A stretch of DNA of 64,000 nucleotides from JACVRW01 sp963808775 (GTDB taxonomy: Bacteria; Actinomycetota; Thermoleophilia; Solirubrobacterales; Thermoleophilaceae). Positions 45,522 to 52,747 of the stretch are shown here, piece after piece. Each line of letters opens with the position of its first letter. The stretch's first letter is position 1. Location of the stretch: NCBI GenBank assembly GCA_963808775.1, contig CAWEGR010000005.1:1116001-1180000 (forward strand). Direction: 5' to 3'. Under the pieces are notes generated by a model. The model worked only from the letters and a program-made list of their open reading frames with translations, was not told the origin of the DNA and made no database searches. The translations under genes were made by a program, and so were the position numbers.

Positions 45522-46555
45522 ACCAGCTCCGCGAGCTCGCGGATCATGCGGACGCGCTCCGCCGTGTCCCAGGACACGGGCGAGACGATCAGGGTCCCGA
45601 CCCCGGCGTCGCGGTAGACCTCGAGCCGCTCCCGGACCCTCTCGCGCGGCCCGACGAGAGCGACCGTGTCGATCAGCTCCGCGGGTATCGCCGCGGCGGC
45701 CTCGTCCTTCTTGCCCGACAGGTAGAGGTCCTGGATCTCGCGGGCGGCGTCCTCGAACCCGTAGCGCTGGACGAGCAGGTTGTAGAAGTTCTTCTCCCGC
45801 GAGCCCATCCCGCCCACGTAGAGGGCGATGAACGGGCGCATCAGGTCGCGCGCGCGGTCGAGGTCGTCGTCGATCGCGACGTTCACGCCGGGGGCGATGT
45901 CGAAGCTCTCGGCGTCGAGCGTGCGGCCCGCTCGCGCCGCGCCCTCGCGCAGCAGCTCGAGCGAGTCCTCCACGTGCTCGGGCGAGAAGAAGATCGGCAG
46001 CCAGCCGTCGGCGATCTCGCCGGTGAGCTGCATGTTCTTCGGCCCGATCGACGCGAGGTAGATCGGGATGCGCTCCTGCACCGGGCCGATCATCAGCTTG
46101 AGCGCCTTGCCGGGACCGTCGGGCAGCGGCAGCCGGTACTGCTCCCCCTCGTAGACGAGGCGCTCGCGCGTGAGCGCCTTGCGGACGATCTCCACGTACT
46201 CGCGTGTGCGCGCGAGCTGCTTGGCGAAGCGCTGGCCGTGCCAACCCTCCGCGACCTGAGGCCCGGACGAGCCGATGCCGAGGATCATGCGCCCGCCCGA
46301 GAGCTGGTCGAGCGTCGCGGCCGTCATCGCCGTCATCGCGGGTGAGCGGGCCGGCATCTGGAAGATCGCGGCGCCGATCCGGACGCGGGAGGTCTGCGCG
46401 GCGAGCCAGGCGAGCACGGTGGCGGCGTCCGAGCCATACGCCTCGGCGGCCCAGACGGAGTCATAGCCGGCGCCCTCGGCGGCCTGGACCAGCTCGAGCT
46501 GGGCCTCGGAGGTGAGCCCGAGGCCCCAATAGCCCACGTTCAGGCCGAGCCGCAC
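45518..46555 (-). CDS. LLM class F420-dependent oxidoreductase
   Basis: A 345-residue luciferase-like TIM barrel: RLGLNVGYWGLGLTSEAQLE, AEGAGYDSVWAAEAYGSDAA, SRVRIGAAIFQMPARSPAMT, GRMILGIGSSGPQVAEGWHG, and IPIYLASIGPKNMQLTGEIA. The segment S-S-G-P-Q-V-A-E-G-W and the C-terminal GVGTLIVSPVSWD are typical of F420-binding members rather than flavin luciferases. Substrate unknown. GGAG eight bases before the GTG is the ribosome site. Transcribed with the glycosyltransferase. Confidence 0.88.
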   Translation of the reverse strand: MRLGLNVGYWGLGLTSEAQLELVQAAEGAGYDSVWAAEAYGSDAATVLAWLAAQTSRVRIGAAIFQMPARSPAMTAMTAATLDQLSGGRMILGIGSSGPQVAEGWHGQRFAKQLARTREYVEIVRKALTRERLVYEGEQYRLPLPDGPGKALKLMIGPVQERIPIYLASIGPKNMQLTGEIADGWLPIFFSPEHVEDSLELLREGAARAGRTLDAESFDIAPGVNVAIDDDLDRARDLMRPFIALYVGGMGSREKNFYNLLVQRYGFEDAAREIQDLYLSGKKDEAAAAIPAELIDTVALVGPRERVRERLEVYRDAGVGTLIVSPVSWDTAERVRMIRELAELV

Positions 46556-46613
46556 GTGCAGATCTCCATTCGCCGCTTGCGAGTCCTCACAGCGCGGCGG
46601 ATCCTACGCATAG

Positions 46614-47120
46614 GTGAGAAGACGCCGCCCGGCACGGGATCTCCGCCATGCGATCGACAGCCTGCCGCTGCGCACGCGGCGGGCGATGCTCGCCGGGGTG
46701 GAGGCGAACACGATCATCGTCGGCGCCTATACGGACGGCCACGGCGGGATCTGCCCGATGCTGGCCGCGCACCGCAGCGGCGGCCGCACGAGCATGGCGA
46801 GCTTCGCGAGGGCCTGGGACCGCTACACGGGCGCGCGCGGGAAGCCGCGGCGGGCGAGCGGGCGCGAGCTCGGCACCCTGCGCGCGATGCTCGAGGCGAG
46901 CATCATGCTCGAGGAGGTGCCGGAGCTGCCGCGGATGCGCCGCCCGACCGGCGAGCGCCACCGGGCGCGCGAGCTGCGCTTCCAGCCGGGCTGGGCGTGG
47001 CTGCGCCCGTTCAGGCGGCTCGACGAGTACGAGCGCGCCGTGAGCGAACTGGCCGCGGCGTCAGACCTCGACGTCGCCCGGCCGCAGGAACTGGATCTCA
47101 GGGATGAGACAGTTCGGTGA
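46614..47120 (+). CDS. Conserved hypothetical protein
   Basis: A 168-residue basic protein: LRHAIDSLPLRTRRAMLAGV, EANTIIVGAYTDGHGGICPM, SMASFARAWDRYTGARGKPR, then a less defined C-terminal half. The arrangement looks like a soluble alpha/beta protein and the conserved-looking GAYTDxxGGiCPMLAAH segment may be a site, but I know no family function. Its last 60 bases overlap the convergent SDR gene, which suggests the true end may be earlier or a shift is present. Confidence 0.6.
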   Translation: MRRRRPARDLRHAIDSLPLRTRRAMLAGVEANTIIVGAYTDGHGGICPMLAAHRSGGRTSMASFARAWDRYTGARGKPRRASGRELGTLRAMLEASIMLEEVPELPRMRRPTGERHRARELRFQPGWAWLRPFRRLDEYERAVSELAAASDLDVARPQELDLRDETVR

Positions 47121-47783
47121 GGTCCTGAGCAGGTAGCGCACGGCCTCGGCGATGTCCTCTGGCTGGATCATGTCGTCCTTCGGGACCTGACCCTCGATCC
47201 AGTCGGTCATCGGCGTCGCGACGAAGCCGGGGCAGAGGGCGGTCACCTGGATGCCCTCGCCGTTCAGCTCCTTGTGGAGCGCCTGCGAGAGCCCGACGAC
47301 GCCGAACTTCGTCGCCGAGTACGCGGCCAGGAAGCCCTGTCCGAACTTGCCGGCGATCGACGCGGTGTTGACCATCAGCGCCTTGCGGTGCTCGGCGCCC
47401 GCCTCCTTCAGCATCGGAATGCTCTCGCGCGCGACGAGGTAGACGGCGCGCAGGTTGACGTCGAGCTGGAGGTCGAGCTTCTTCGTCTCGGTGTCCGCCA
47501 CGGCGGACCCGATGCCGATCCCGGCGTTGTTGACGAGGACGTCGAGGCGCCCATAGCGGTCGCGGTGCTCCGCGACGACCCGCTTGATCTCCTCCTCGTC
47601 CGTCATGTTCGCGGCGACCGAATGCGCATCGATGCCCGCAGCGCGCAGGGTGTCCGCGGCGGCCTCGAGCTTCTCGGCGCGACGGGCCGAGATCGTGACC
47701 CCGTAACCGTCCTCGCCGAGTGCGCGGGCGATCGCGAGGCCGATGCCGCTTGATCCACCGGTGATGAGGGCTGCGCGATTCAT
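47061..47783 (-). CDS. Short-chain dehydrogenase/reductase
   Basis: A 240-residue classical SDR: cofactor motif ALITGGSSGIGLAIARALG, LDVLVNNAGIGIGSAV, catalytic Ser in VNTASIAGKFGQG, and Y-x-x-x-K in AAYSATKFGVVGLS. The Arg-Arg after the second strand (TISARRAEKLE) favours NADPH. Substrate unknown. TAGGCT nine bases before the ATG suggests a leaderless promoter, divergent from the lipoprotein promoter. Confidence 0.9.
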   Translation of the reverse strand: MNRAALITGGSSGIGLAIARALGEDGYGVTISARRAEKLEAAADTLRAAGIDAHSVAANMTDEEEIKRVVAEHRDRYGRLDVLVNNAGIGIGSAVADTETKKLDLQLDVNLRAVYLVARESIPMLKEAGAEHRKALMVNTASIAGKFGQGFLAAYSATKFGVVGLSQALHKELNGEGIQVTALCPGFVATPMTDWIEGQVPKDDMIQPEDIAEAVRYLLRTSPNCLIPEIQFLRPGDVEV

Positions 47784-47792
47784 GGGGCGGGC

Positions 47793-47798
47793 AGCCTA
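47793..47798 (-). promoter_or_regulatory. -10 hexamer TAGGCT before the SDR gene
   Basis: Nine bases upstream of the ATG at 47783. Confidence 0.5.
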
Positions 47799-47803
47799 CT
47801 CAC

Positions 47804-47809
47804 TAGCCT
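47804..47809 (+). promoter_or_regulatory. -10 hexamer TAGCCT before the thioredoxin-like lipoprotein
   Basis: Eight bases upstream of the GTG at 47818; back-to-back with the SDR promoter, only five bases between the hexamers. Confidence 0.5.
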
Positions 47810-47817
47810 TCGCCGCC

Positions 47818-48807
47818 GTGAGGAGCCGACGCCCCCTGATGGCCGCCGCGCTGGCCGCATGCGCTCTCATCGCCGCCTGCGGCGGCGATGACGACGACGC
47901 CGCGGAGCAGGCGCCGCCGCCCGCCGCGAAGGCCGAGGACTTCCCGAAGGCGAACGGCAAGACCCTCGCCGAGCTGCGCGCATCGCTCCCTCCAGGCGGA
48001 CCCGTGCTCGCGCCGTCGGTCTCGCAGCTCACCACGGGCGACAACCGGCTCGGCTTCGGGCTCTTCAGCCGCTCGCGCGAGCAGATCCAGGATGCGCCGG
48101 TGGCCGTGTACGTGGCGCCGGCGGGTGGGGGAGAGGCGCGCGGCCCGTTCCCGGCGCGCTGGGAGTCGCTCGAGGTCAGCCCCGAGTACCAGAGCAGGCA
48201 GACCGCCACGGATCCGCTGGCGGCGAAGTCGCTCTACGTCTCCGACCTCCCGTTCGACCAGCCCGGGCGCTACGAGCTGCTCGGGATCGCCCAGCTCGAC
48301 GACCGCCTCGTGGCGGCGACCTCCGCGATCGGGGCGATGCCGGTGGTCGAGAAGTCGAAGGACTCGATCCCGAACGCCGGTGACCGCGCCCCGGACATCC
48401 ACACGGAGACGGAGGCCGACGTGGGCGGCGACCTCGCCTCGATCGACACCCGCATCCCGCCCTCCTCGATGCACAACGCCGACTTCGCCGACGTGGTCGG
48501 GAAGAAGCCCGTGGTGCTCCTGTTCGCGACGCCCGCCCTCTGCCAGAGCCGTGTCTGCGGCCCGGTCGTCGACATCGCGGAGGAGCTGAAGGCCGAGCTC
48601 GGCGACGACGACGTCGAGTTCATCCACCAGGAGGTCTTCAAGGACAACGAGATCGCGAAGGGGCTGCGCCCGCAGCTCGACGCGTTCAACCTCAGGACGG
48701 AACCCTGGGTCTTCACGTTCGACGGCGACGGACGCGTGGCCGCGCGCCTCGAGGGGGCCTACTCGGCGAAGGAGCTGCGCGAGGCGATCGACGCCGCGCG
48801 CGGGTAG
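47818..48807 (+). CDS. Thioredoxin-like lipoprotein
   Basis: About 329 residues. Lipoprotein signal LMAAALAACALIAACGG with acylation at the cysteine before GGDDDD. The N-terminal half of the mature protein (GDNRLGFGLFSRSREQIQDA, APVAVYVAP, PGRYELLGIAQLDDRLVAAT) is a beta-sandwich-like domain. The C-terminal half is a thioredoxin-like fold: KPVVLLFATPALCQSRVCGP, FIHQEVFKDNEIAKG, EPWVFTFDGDGRVAARLEG. The C-x(4)-C pair CQSRVC stands where thioredoxins have C-x-x-C, so it may be redox active or a structural disulfide. Anchored outside the membrane; partner unknown. Confidence 0.8.
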   Translation: MRSRRPLMAAALAACALIAACGGDDDDAAEQAPPPAAKAEDFPKANGKTLAELRASLPPGGPVLAPSVSQLTTGDNRLGFGLFSRSREQIQDAPVAVYVAPAGGGEARGPFPARWESLEVSPEYQSRQTATDPLAAKSLYVSDLPFDQPGRYELLGIAQLDDRLVAATSAIGAMPVVEKSKDSIPNAGDRAPDIHTETEADVGGDLASIDTRIPPSSMHNADFADVVGKKPVVLLFATPALCQSRVCGPVVDIAEELKAELGDDDVEFIHQEVFKDNEIAKGLRPQLDAFNLRTEPWVFTFDGDGRVAARLEGAYSAKELREAIDAARG

Positions 48808-48811
48808 TGGC

Positions 48812-49747
48812 TCAGCGCCGCCGCTTTGAGCGCAGGGCGTGGCGGCGGCTGAACGTCTTCGAGTCGCCGGTCGCCGTCGCGCGCGCGCGGACGTAGACGC
48901 GCAGGACGGGGCGGCGCGTGCGCCGCATCTTCCGGATGATCACCCGCCGCTGCTTCCTCGTCACCTTGAGCTTGATCCGGACGCGCTTCCTCGCCGCGAC
49001 GGTGACCGTCCGCTTGCGGGTGCGCGGCGCGCGCTTCGCCCTGCGGTTCGGCTTCGGCAGCTTCGCCCAGGCCGTGAGGCGGCAGGCGCGGTCGCAGCGG
49101 GCGACGATGTCGATGCGGCGCCGGCGCACGAGCCGCCGCTTCGTGACGACGCGGTACGAGACGCGCGGAGCGCCGGACGGGCCGCCCGACGGGCCGGTCG
49201 GCTCCGGCGCCGTGGCCTGCCACGTGTAGGTGACGGTCACGCCCGAGCCGATGTACGCGTTGTCGCCCGTCCTGAAGTTCGTCGGCACGCCGTGATCGGG
49301 AAGCGTGGCGGTGAAGCGGTAGGCCCTCGACTGACCGGCGCCGATCGCCCCCAGCTGGCGGCCGTCGAGCTCGCCGAGGCGGCCGCTGAACATCGTGATC
49401 GCGGCGTTCGGATTCGTCACGTCCTGGACCGCGAGCTCGAGCACCTGTGAGAGCAGGCCGCCGTTCACGCCCGGGCGGTCGCGGATGTCGACCTGGGCGA
49501 TGGCGAGCTCGCCGCCGAGCGAGCCCGTGTTGGTGAGCCGCACCGTGCCGGTGATCGAGCCACCGGGAGCGAGCCCCTGGGCGCGGAAGATCGCCTGCCC
49601 GTTGCGCGAGTTCGAGACGACGAAGTCCCCGCTCGCCTGCGACACCTCGGCCGCCGGTGCCGCCGGCAGCGAGCCCTGCGAGCAGCCCGAGATCGCCACG
49701 ACGACAGCGGCGACCAGCGTCAGGTTGCAAACGGCACGGAAACCCAT
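48812..49747 (-). CDS. Secreted TasA/camelysin-like protein with basic C-terminal region
   Basis: A 311-residue exported protein. Signal LTLVAAVVVAISGC, possibly a lipobox. Residues 35-165 resemble the TasA/CalY (camelysin) fold: GDFVVSNSRNGQAIFRAQGL, GGSITGTVRLTNTGSLGGEL, QVDIRDRPGVNG, QDVTNPNAAITMFSG and NAYIGSGVTVTYTWQATA. After a Pro/Gly linker comes a highly Arg/Lys-rich region with VARCDRACRLTAWAKL and many RKR runs to the end. TasA-type proteins form extracellular fibres; a positively charged tail could bind DNA, wall polymers or calcium-free surfaces. Convergent with the lipoprotein. Confidence 0.7.
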   Translation of the reverse strand: MGFRAVCNLTLVAAVVVAISGCSQGSLPAAPAAEVSQASGDFVVSNSRNGQAIFRAQGLAPGGSITGTVRLTNTGSLGGELAIAQVDIRDRPGVNGGLLSQVLELAVQDVTNPNAAITMFSGRLGELDGRQLGAIGAGQSRAYRFTATLPDHGVPTNFRTGDNAYIGSGVTVTYTWQATAPEPTGPSGGPSGAPRVSYRVVTKRRLVRRRRIDIVARCDRACRLTAWAKLPKPNRRAKRAPRTRKRTVTVAARKRVRIKLKVTRKQRRVIIRKMRRTRRPVLRVYVRARATATGDSKTFSRRHALRSKRRR

Positions 49748-49823
49748 CGGCGACTTCGGGCAGGGGAACGCCCGTAGTCACCTATCGGCCGGGGGCGGCG
49801 CGAGCTTCAGCCCCGGTCGGCGA

Positions 49824-49872
49824 CGAGGTCATGCACTTCCGGCCACCTGTGACCGGTTTCTGCATGACCTCG
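49824..49872. repeat. 12-bp perfect inverted repeat, 25-base spacer
   Basis: CGAGGTCATGCA (49824-49835) and TGCATGACCTCG (49861-49872). Inside, CCGGCCAC and GTGACCGG (49839-49846, 49849-49856) form a second imperfect dyad. It lies 77-125 bases before the start of the TasA-like gene on the minus strand, so it may be an operator or an mRNA leader hairpin. Confidence 0.6.
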
Positions 49873-49892
49873 AGCCCGCGGGACACGTCGGT

Positions 49893-49921
49893 TCCGCTTA
49901 GATAGGCGACCGCGGGCCGGT
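49893..49921 (+). repeat. Copy 1 of pre-tRNA sequence
   Basis: TCCGCTTAGATAGGCGACC and the following GGGCCGGT agree at nearly all positions with 50575-50603, which precedes and enters the tRNA(CAT). The second copy includes the palindrome CGCTTA-GA-TAAGCG. Confidence 0.55.
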
Positions 49922-50155
49922 GGTACGGGCGTCAGGGCTGGTGGTGCAGCGGGATGACGAGACGGGGACTACCGCGGCATCGCGTTCCAGGCGCGTTGGC
50001 GACGCAGCGTTCCTCGACGGGGCGGTCCGCCAGCATCCGGCTTTCACAGCGGCGGCACGTCCCCCAATCAATATGACCTAACCGCTTTTAGCGAGGGGCC
50101 GCACCGCCGCTTCAGACGGTGTGCCCGGGCACGCAGGGACGTTAACCCGCTGCCG

Positions 50156-50161
50156 TAGCAT
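50156..50161 (+). promoter_or_regulatory. -10 hexamer TAGCAT before the DUF2294 gene
   Basis: Eight bases upstream of the ATG at 50170. Confidence 0.45.
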
Positions 50162-50169
50162 TGTCTTTG

Positions 50170-50508
50170 ATGAGCGAAGTCGGCGGGAGGCTCGCGACGG
50201 CGATCGTCCGGCGGTATCGCGACCGATTCGGGCGAGGGCCGACGGAGGCGAAGGCGTACGTCAGGGACGACCATGCTTTGGTGATCCTCGGAAGCCCCCA
50301 GACCGACGTGGAGCGGTCGCTCGTCGCCGCTGGAGAGCGGGACGCGGTGGAGCTTCTGCGCCGCAGGGTACGCCAGTTCGCCACCGACGAGTTCTCGCAG
50401 GTCGCCGAGGAGATCGTGGGCAGAAAGGTGGCCGTCATGCTCGGCGATCACAACGCCGAGGCGAACGTCACCGCGCTGGTCTTCATATTTGAGCGCGACC
50501 AGGAGTAG
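50170..50508 (+). CDS. DUF2294 family protein
   Basis: A 112-residue soluble protein: SEVGGRLATAIVRRYRDRFG, GRGPTEAKAYVRDDHALVIL, TDVERSLVAAGERDAVELLR, VAEEIVGRKVAVMLGDHNAE. The GRGPtkakay start, the 'tdvErtLleaG' middle and the terminal 'gr.V..mlgdhn.e.n..a.vFif' are the DUF2294 pattern, whose function is unknown. It lies alone between two copies of a pre-tRNA sequence. Confidence 0.85.
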   Translation: MSEVGGRLATAIVRRYRDRFGRGPTEAKAYVRDDHALVILGSPQTDVERSLVAAGERDAVELLRRRVRQFATDEFSQVAEEIVGRKVAVMLGDHNAEANVTALVFIFERDQE

Positions 50509-50574
50509 CGCGCGGCCTCGTGTTGCCCCATCAGTTGCCCATCGCCTTCGAGCGTGTCCGCGGGAGCCGCCGTG

Positions 50575-50603
50575 TCCGCTTAGATAAGCGACCGGGGGCC
50601 GGT
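50575..50603 (+). repeat. Copy 2 of pre-tRNA sequence, upstream of tRNA(CAT)
   Basis: Contains the 14-base palindrome CGCTTAGATAAGCG (50577-50590) and reaches into the tRNA acceptor arm; matches 49893-49921. It probably includes the tRNA promoter -10 element (TTAGAT). Confidence 0.5.
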
Positions 50604-50668
50604 AGCTCAGCGGTCAGAGCAGTGGACTCATAATCCATCGGTCGGAGGTTCGATTCCTCCCCGGCCCA
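50596..50668 (+). tRNA. tRNA with anticodon CAT (Met or lysidine-Ile)
   Basis: A 73-base cloverleaf: acceptor GGGCCGG pairs with CCGGCCC, discriminator A, D-arm GTAGCTCAGCGGTCAGAGC, anticodon loop CTCATAA, T-arm GGAGGTTCGATTCCTCC. CAT may be elongator Met or Ile2 read as lysidine; the acceptor G1-C72 pair excludes a typical initiator. CCA is not encoded. Confidence 0.93.
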
Positions 50669-50916
50669 TTCCCCGCCTGCTCAGGACCCGGACGGACTCG
50701 TCCGGACACCCACCCCGGTTTCGCCTGCCTAGCCAGTCAGCGGCTCATCCTTGCCGTGGCGGGCTGCGGGGAGCGGCTCGGCCGCTATCCCCGCGCCCAC
50801 CCTTAGCCCGCAGCCGATCTTCGCCGGGACTTCCTCCGTATCCGCACGCTGATGGTGAGCAGGAGTTACATAAGGGTCAGAGTGGCGCGGGCCGGGGCCG
50901 CTGGTAAACGGCGCGC

Positions 50917-51321
50917 CTACTCCCGCAGCCCGGCGGCTTCGAGAGCGTCGGCGAGGCTGTTGAAGTTCTCCCAGCGGACAACGAGGCCGTCCCGGAATGT
51001 CCACACCTGGCCTGTCCGCTTCTCTACTTCCACCCCGCTGCCCTTCCCCAGGCCCCGCTCGTGGAGGCCGACCACGACCTGGCCCTGACCGGCGTCGATG
51101 ATCCGCTCGGGGTGCAAGTGCCAGGTCTCCCACGTCCCGGCCCACCGGCGGAAGAACTCGCGCACGCCCGCATGGCCGACGTAGCGTCCACCCTCGAGGT
51201 CATCGGTGGAGATGGTCATCTCCACGTCGGAATCGAGCAGCTCGTACAGTGCCTCTGGGTTCCCGCCGTCGCCGACCAGATCGAAGAGCCGCCGCAGTGC
51301 CTCCACGTTCTCCTGGGACAT
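50917..51321 (-). CDS. NTF2/SnoaL-like protein
   Basis: A 134-residue protein, MSQENVEALRRLFDLVGDGG, with YELLDSDVEMTIS, GVREFFRRWAGTWETWHLHP and the ending LADALEAAGLRE. Same family as the four genes at 1-2792, 48 kb away, and with the same upstream element: GATACT nine bases before the ATG, followed by GGGCGGGCG. No catalytic role can be read. Confidence 0.87.
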   Translation of the reverse strand: MSQENVEALRRLFDLVGDGGNPEALYELLDSDVEMTISTDDLEGGRYVGHAGVREFFRRWAGTWETWHLHPERIIDAGQGQVVVGLHERGLGKGSGVEVEKRTGQVWTFRDGLVVRWENFNSLADALEAAGLRE

Positions 51322-51330
51322 CGCCCGCCC

Positions 51331-51336
51331 AGTATC
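51331..51336 (-). promoter_or_regulatory. -10 hexamer GATACT, leaderless NTF2-like gene
   Basis: Nine bases upstream of the ATG at 51321. Confidence 0.5.
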
Positions 51337-51411
51337 CCGCCGCTGACTCCGCCAGGGCTTGTCACGGCTAAGCAGCAGCTACAGCCCTGCCCGGCCGGCT
51401 GACGACCCTAC

Positions 51412-51711
51412 TCAAGGAAGGGCCTGATTCGAAGGGGTCACGTCGCGCGGTTCCTGTCGGTCGTTGTATTTCGGCCAAGGACAGCGCCCTCTCCGACAGG
51501 AGCCGTAGTCACGCGGCGTCATCAGCGCTTTCCAGTCGTCTCCATCCCTCGCAACGTCAACCGAGACGGGAATGCTCTCCGTTTTCGCGTGGCCCTGCCG
51601 GGTCACGCGAACGCTTTCCGCTCCGTCAACAACCACGATGTCCCCGATCGGGATAGCTGCTCTCAGGCGCGTGGTGGTCGGTACTGGATCCTCGAGCCTC
51701 ATCGACAGCAA
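51412..51711 (-). CDS. Possible hypothetical protein
   Basis: An open frame of 99 residues: LSMRLEDPVPTTTRLRAAIP, GDIVVVDGAESVRVTRQGHA, ESIPVSVDVARDGDDWKALM. The middle part reads like two or three beta strands; the end (RRGRCPWPKYNDRQEPRD) is polar. Base composition is lower in GC at third positions than in neighbours. No family recognised and no ribosome site; may be foreign or not a gene. Confidence 0.35.
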   Translation of the reverse strand: MLSMRLEDPVPTTTRLRAAIPIGDIVVVDGAESVRVTRQGHAKTESIPVSVDVARDGDDWKALMTPRDYGSCRRGRCPWPKYNDRQEPRDVTPSNQALP

Positions 51712-51901
51712 TGCGCTGGGCGGCGCGGCCTGCTCTTGGCACGCGACTTATCTACTCCGAGGCACCGCGGCTTGGTCAACCGGGTGTCGCACGTCCCACA
51801 TGTCCGGAGCGCAACAAAGCCTTGCGAAGCTCCAGCCATGGCCGCTGCGCCGGTCCCCTCGAGACGGTCGGAGCAGTACCGGGCAGCCAGATAGCCCCCG
51901 G

Positions 51902-52747
51902 TTAGCCGAGCGGTGCGGTCTTGGCCCGGAAGCTCGGGACTCCGGTCGGCAGCCCCTCGGCGTCGCAGGGCAGCTGTCCGCGCAACTCCGCCTTCATCTG
52001 ATCGCGCACGAACCTGGTCTGCGTTGGGTCGCGGTGCAGCGCACCACGGTAGGGCTGGTCGAGGTCGCGAATCAGGATGAGCGCAGATGCGAACACGATC
52101 GCGGAGGCCACGACGATCGCGATGTGCACGACTGGCTCAACGGAGAACATGGGCGCCGTCGCCATCACCGCGAGGATCAGCGCGACTGCTCCAAGCATCA
52201 GCCACGCGAGCGCGCTGGGCACAGTCGGCCGAGCCTCGCTGAGGCGGTTCTGCCGCGCGGCGGCCCGTTCCCCGTCGCGTTGGACCAGGTGCTCACCGGC
52301 GGTCAGCTCCTCATCGTCGCGGACGAGCTGGACGCCGGCCCCCCGGATCAGCCCGCCCCAGTACGTGGGCACGTTGCTCACCCGCCCATCGCCCATCGCC
52401 AGCCACTCATGCTCGATCACACTGGTCGCATAGCAGACGACCTGCTTCTGAAGCAGCTCGCGCAGGCGCGCGTCCCTCACCAGGTCCGCCTCGCGGAACA
52501 GCAGCAGAGTCGCTGTCGCTTCTTCGTTCTCGGCGCGCCCGACGCTCGTCCACGACGCGAATGTTTGGACGAGCACGAAGACGAGCAGCAGCACCGCGAG
52601 CGTGGCCAGCGGCGCCGCCAGCTCCCCAACCACCAACCCGCCGCCGGGGTCCGCGACCGCGGCCTGCCGCGGCCGCCAGACCCGGCGATTGACGTACAGG
52701 CTTGCCGCTACCACAAGGGCGACGACCAGTACCGTCACCAAGGTCAC
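51902..52747 (-). CDS. DUF4239 (bestrophin-like) membrane protein
   Basis: About 281 residues from the GTG at 52747. Two N-terminal membrane segments (TLVTVLVVALVVAASLYVN; PLATLAVLLLVFVLVQTFAS), a cytosolic helical part with RAENEEATATLLLFREADLV and VVCYATSVIEHEWLAMGDG, then two to three more segments (ALAWLMLGAVALILAVMATA; PVVHIAIVVASAIVFASALI) and RDLDQPYRGAL. This is the DUF4239 arrangement, distantly like bestrophin channels. CATACT six bases before the GTG fixes this start over an ATG at 52825. Confidence 0.82.
   Translation of the reverse strand: MTLVTVLVVALVVAASLYVNRRVWRPRQAAVADPGGGLVVGELAAPLATLAVLLLVFVLVQTFASWTSVGRAENEEATATLLLFREADLVRDARLRELLQKQVVCYATSVIEHEWLAMGDGRVSNVPTYWGGLIRGAGVQLVRDDEELTAGEHLVQRDGERAAARQNRLSEARPTVPSALAWLMLGAVALILAVMATAPMFSVEPVVHIAIVVASAIVFASALILIRDLDQPYRGALHRDPTQTRFVRDQMKAELRGQLPCDAEGLPTGVPSFRAKTAPLG

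Larger units (their letters stand above)
49748..50155. other. Intergenic region with inverted repeat and duplicated pre-tRNA sequence
   Basis: No convincing gene. It holds a 12-base inverted repeat (49824-49872) and a copy of the sequence that precedes the tRNA at 50596 (49893-49921). The rest to 50155 shows no feature I can name. Confidence 0.5.
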
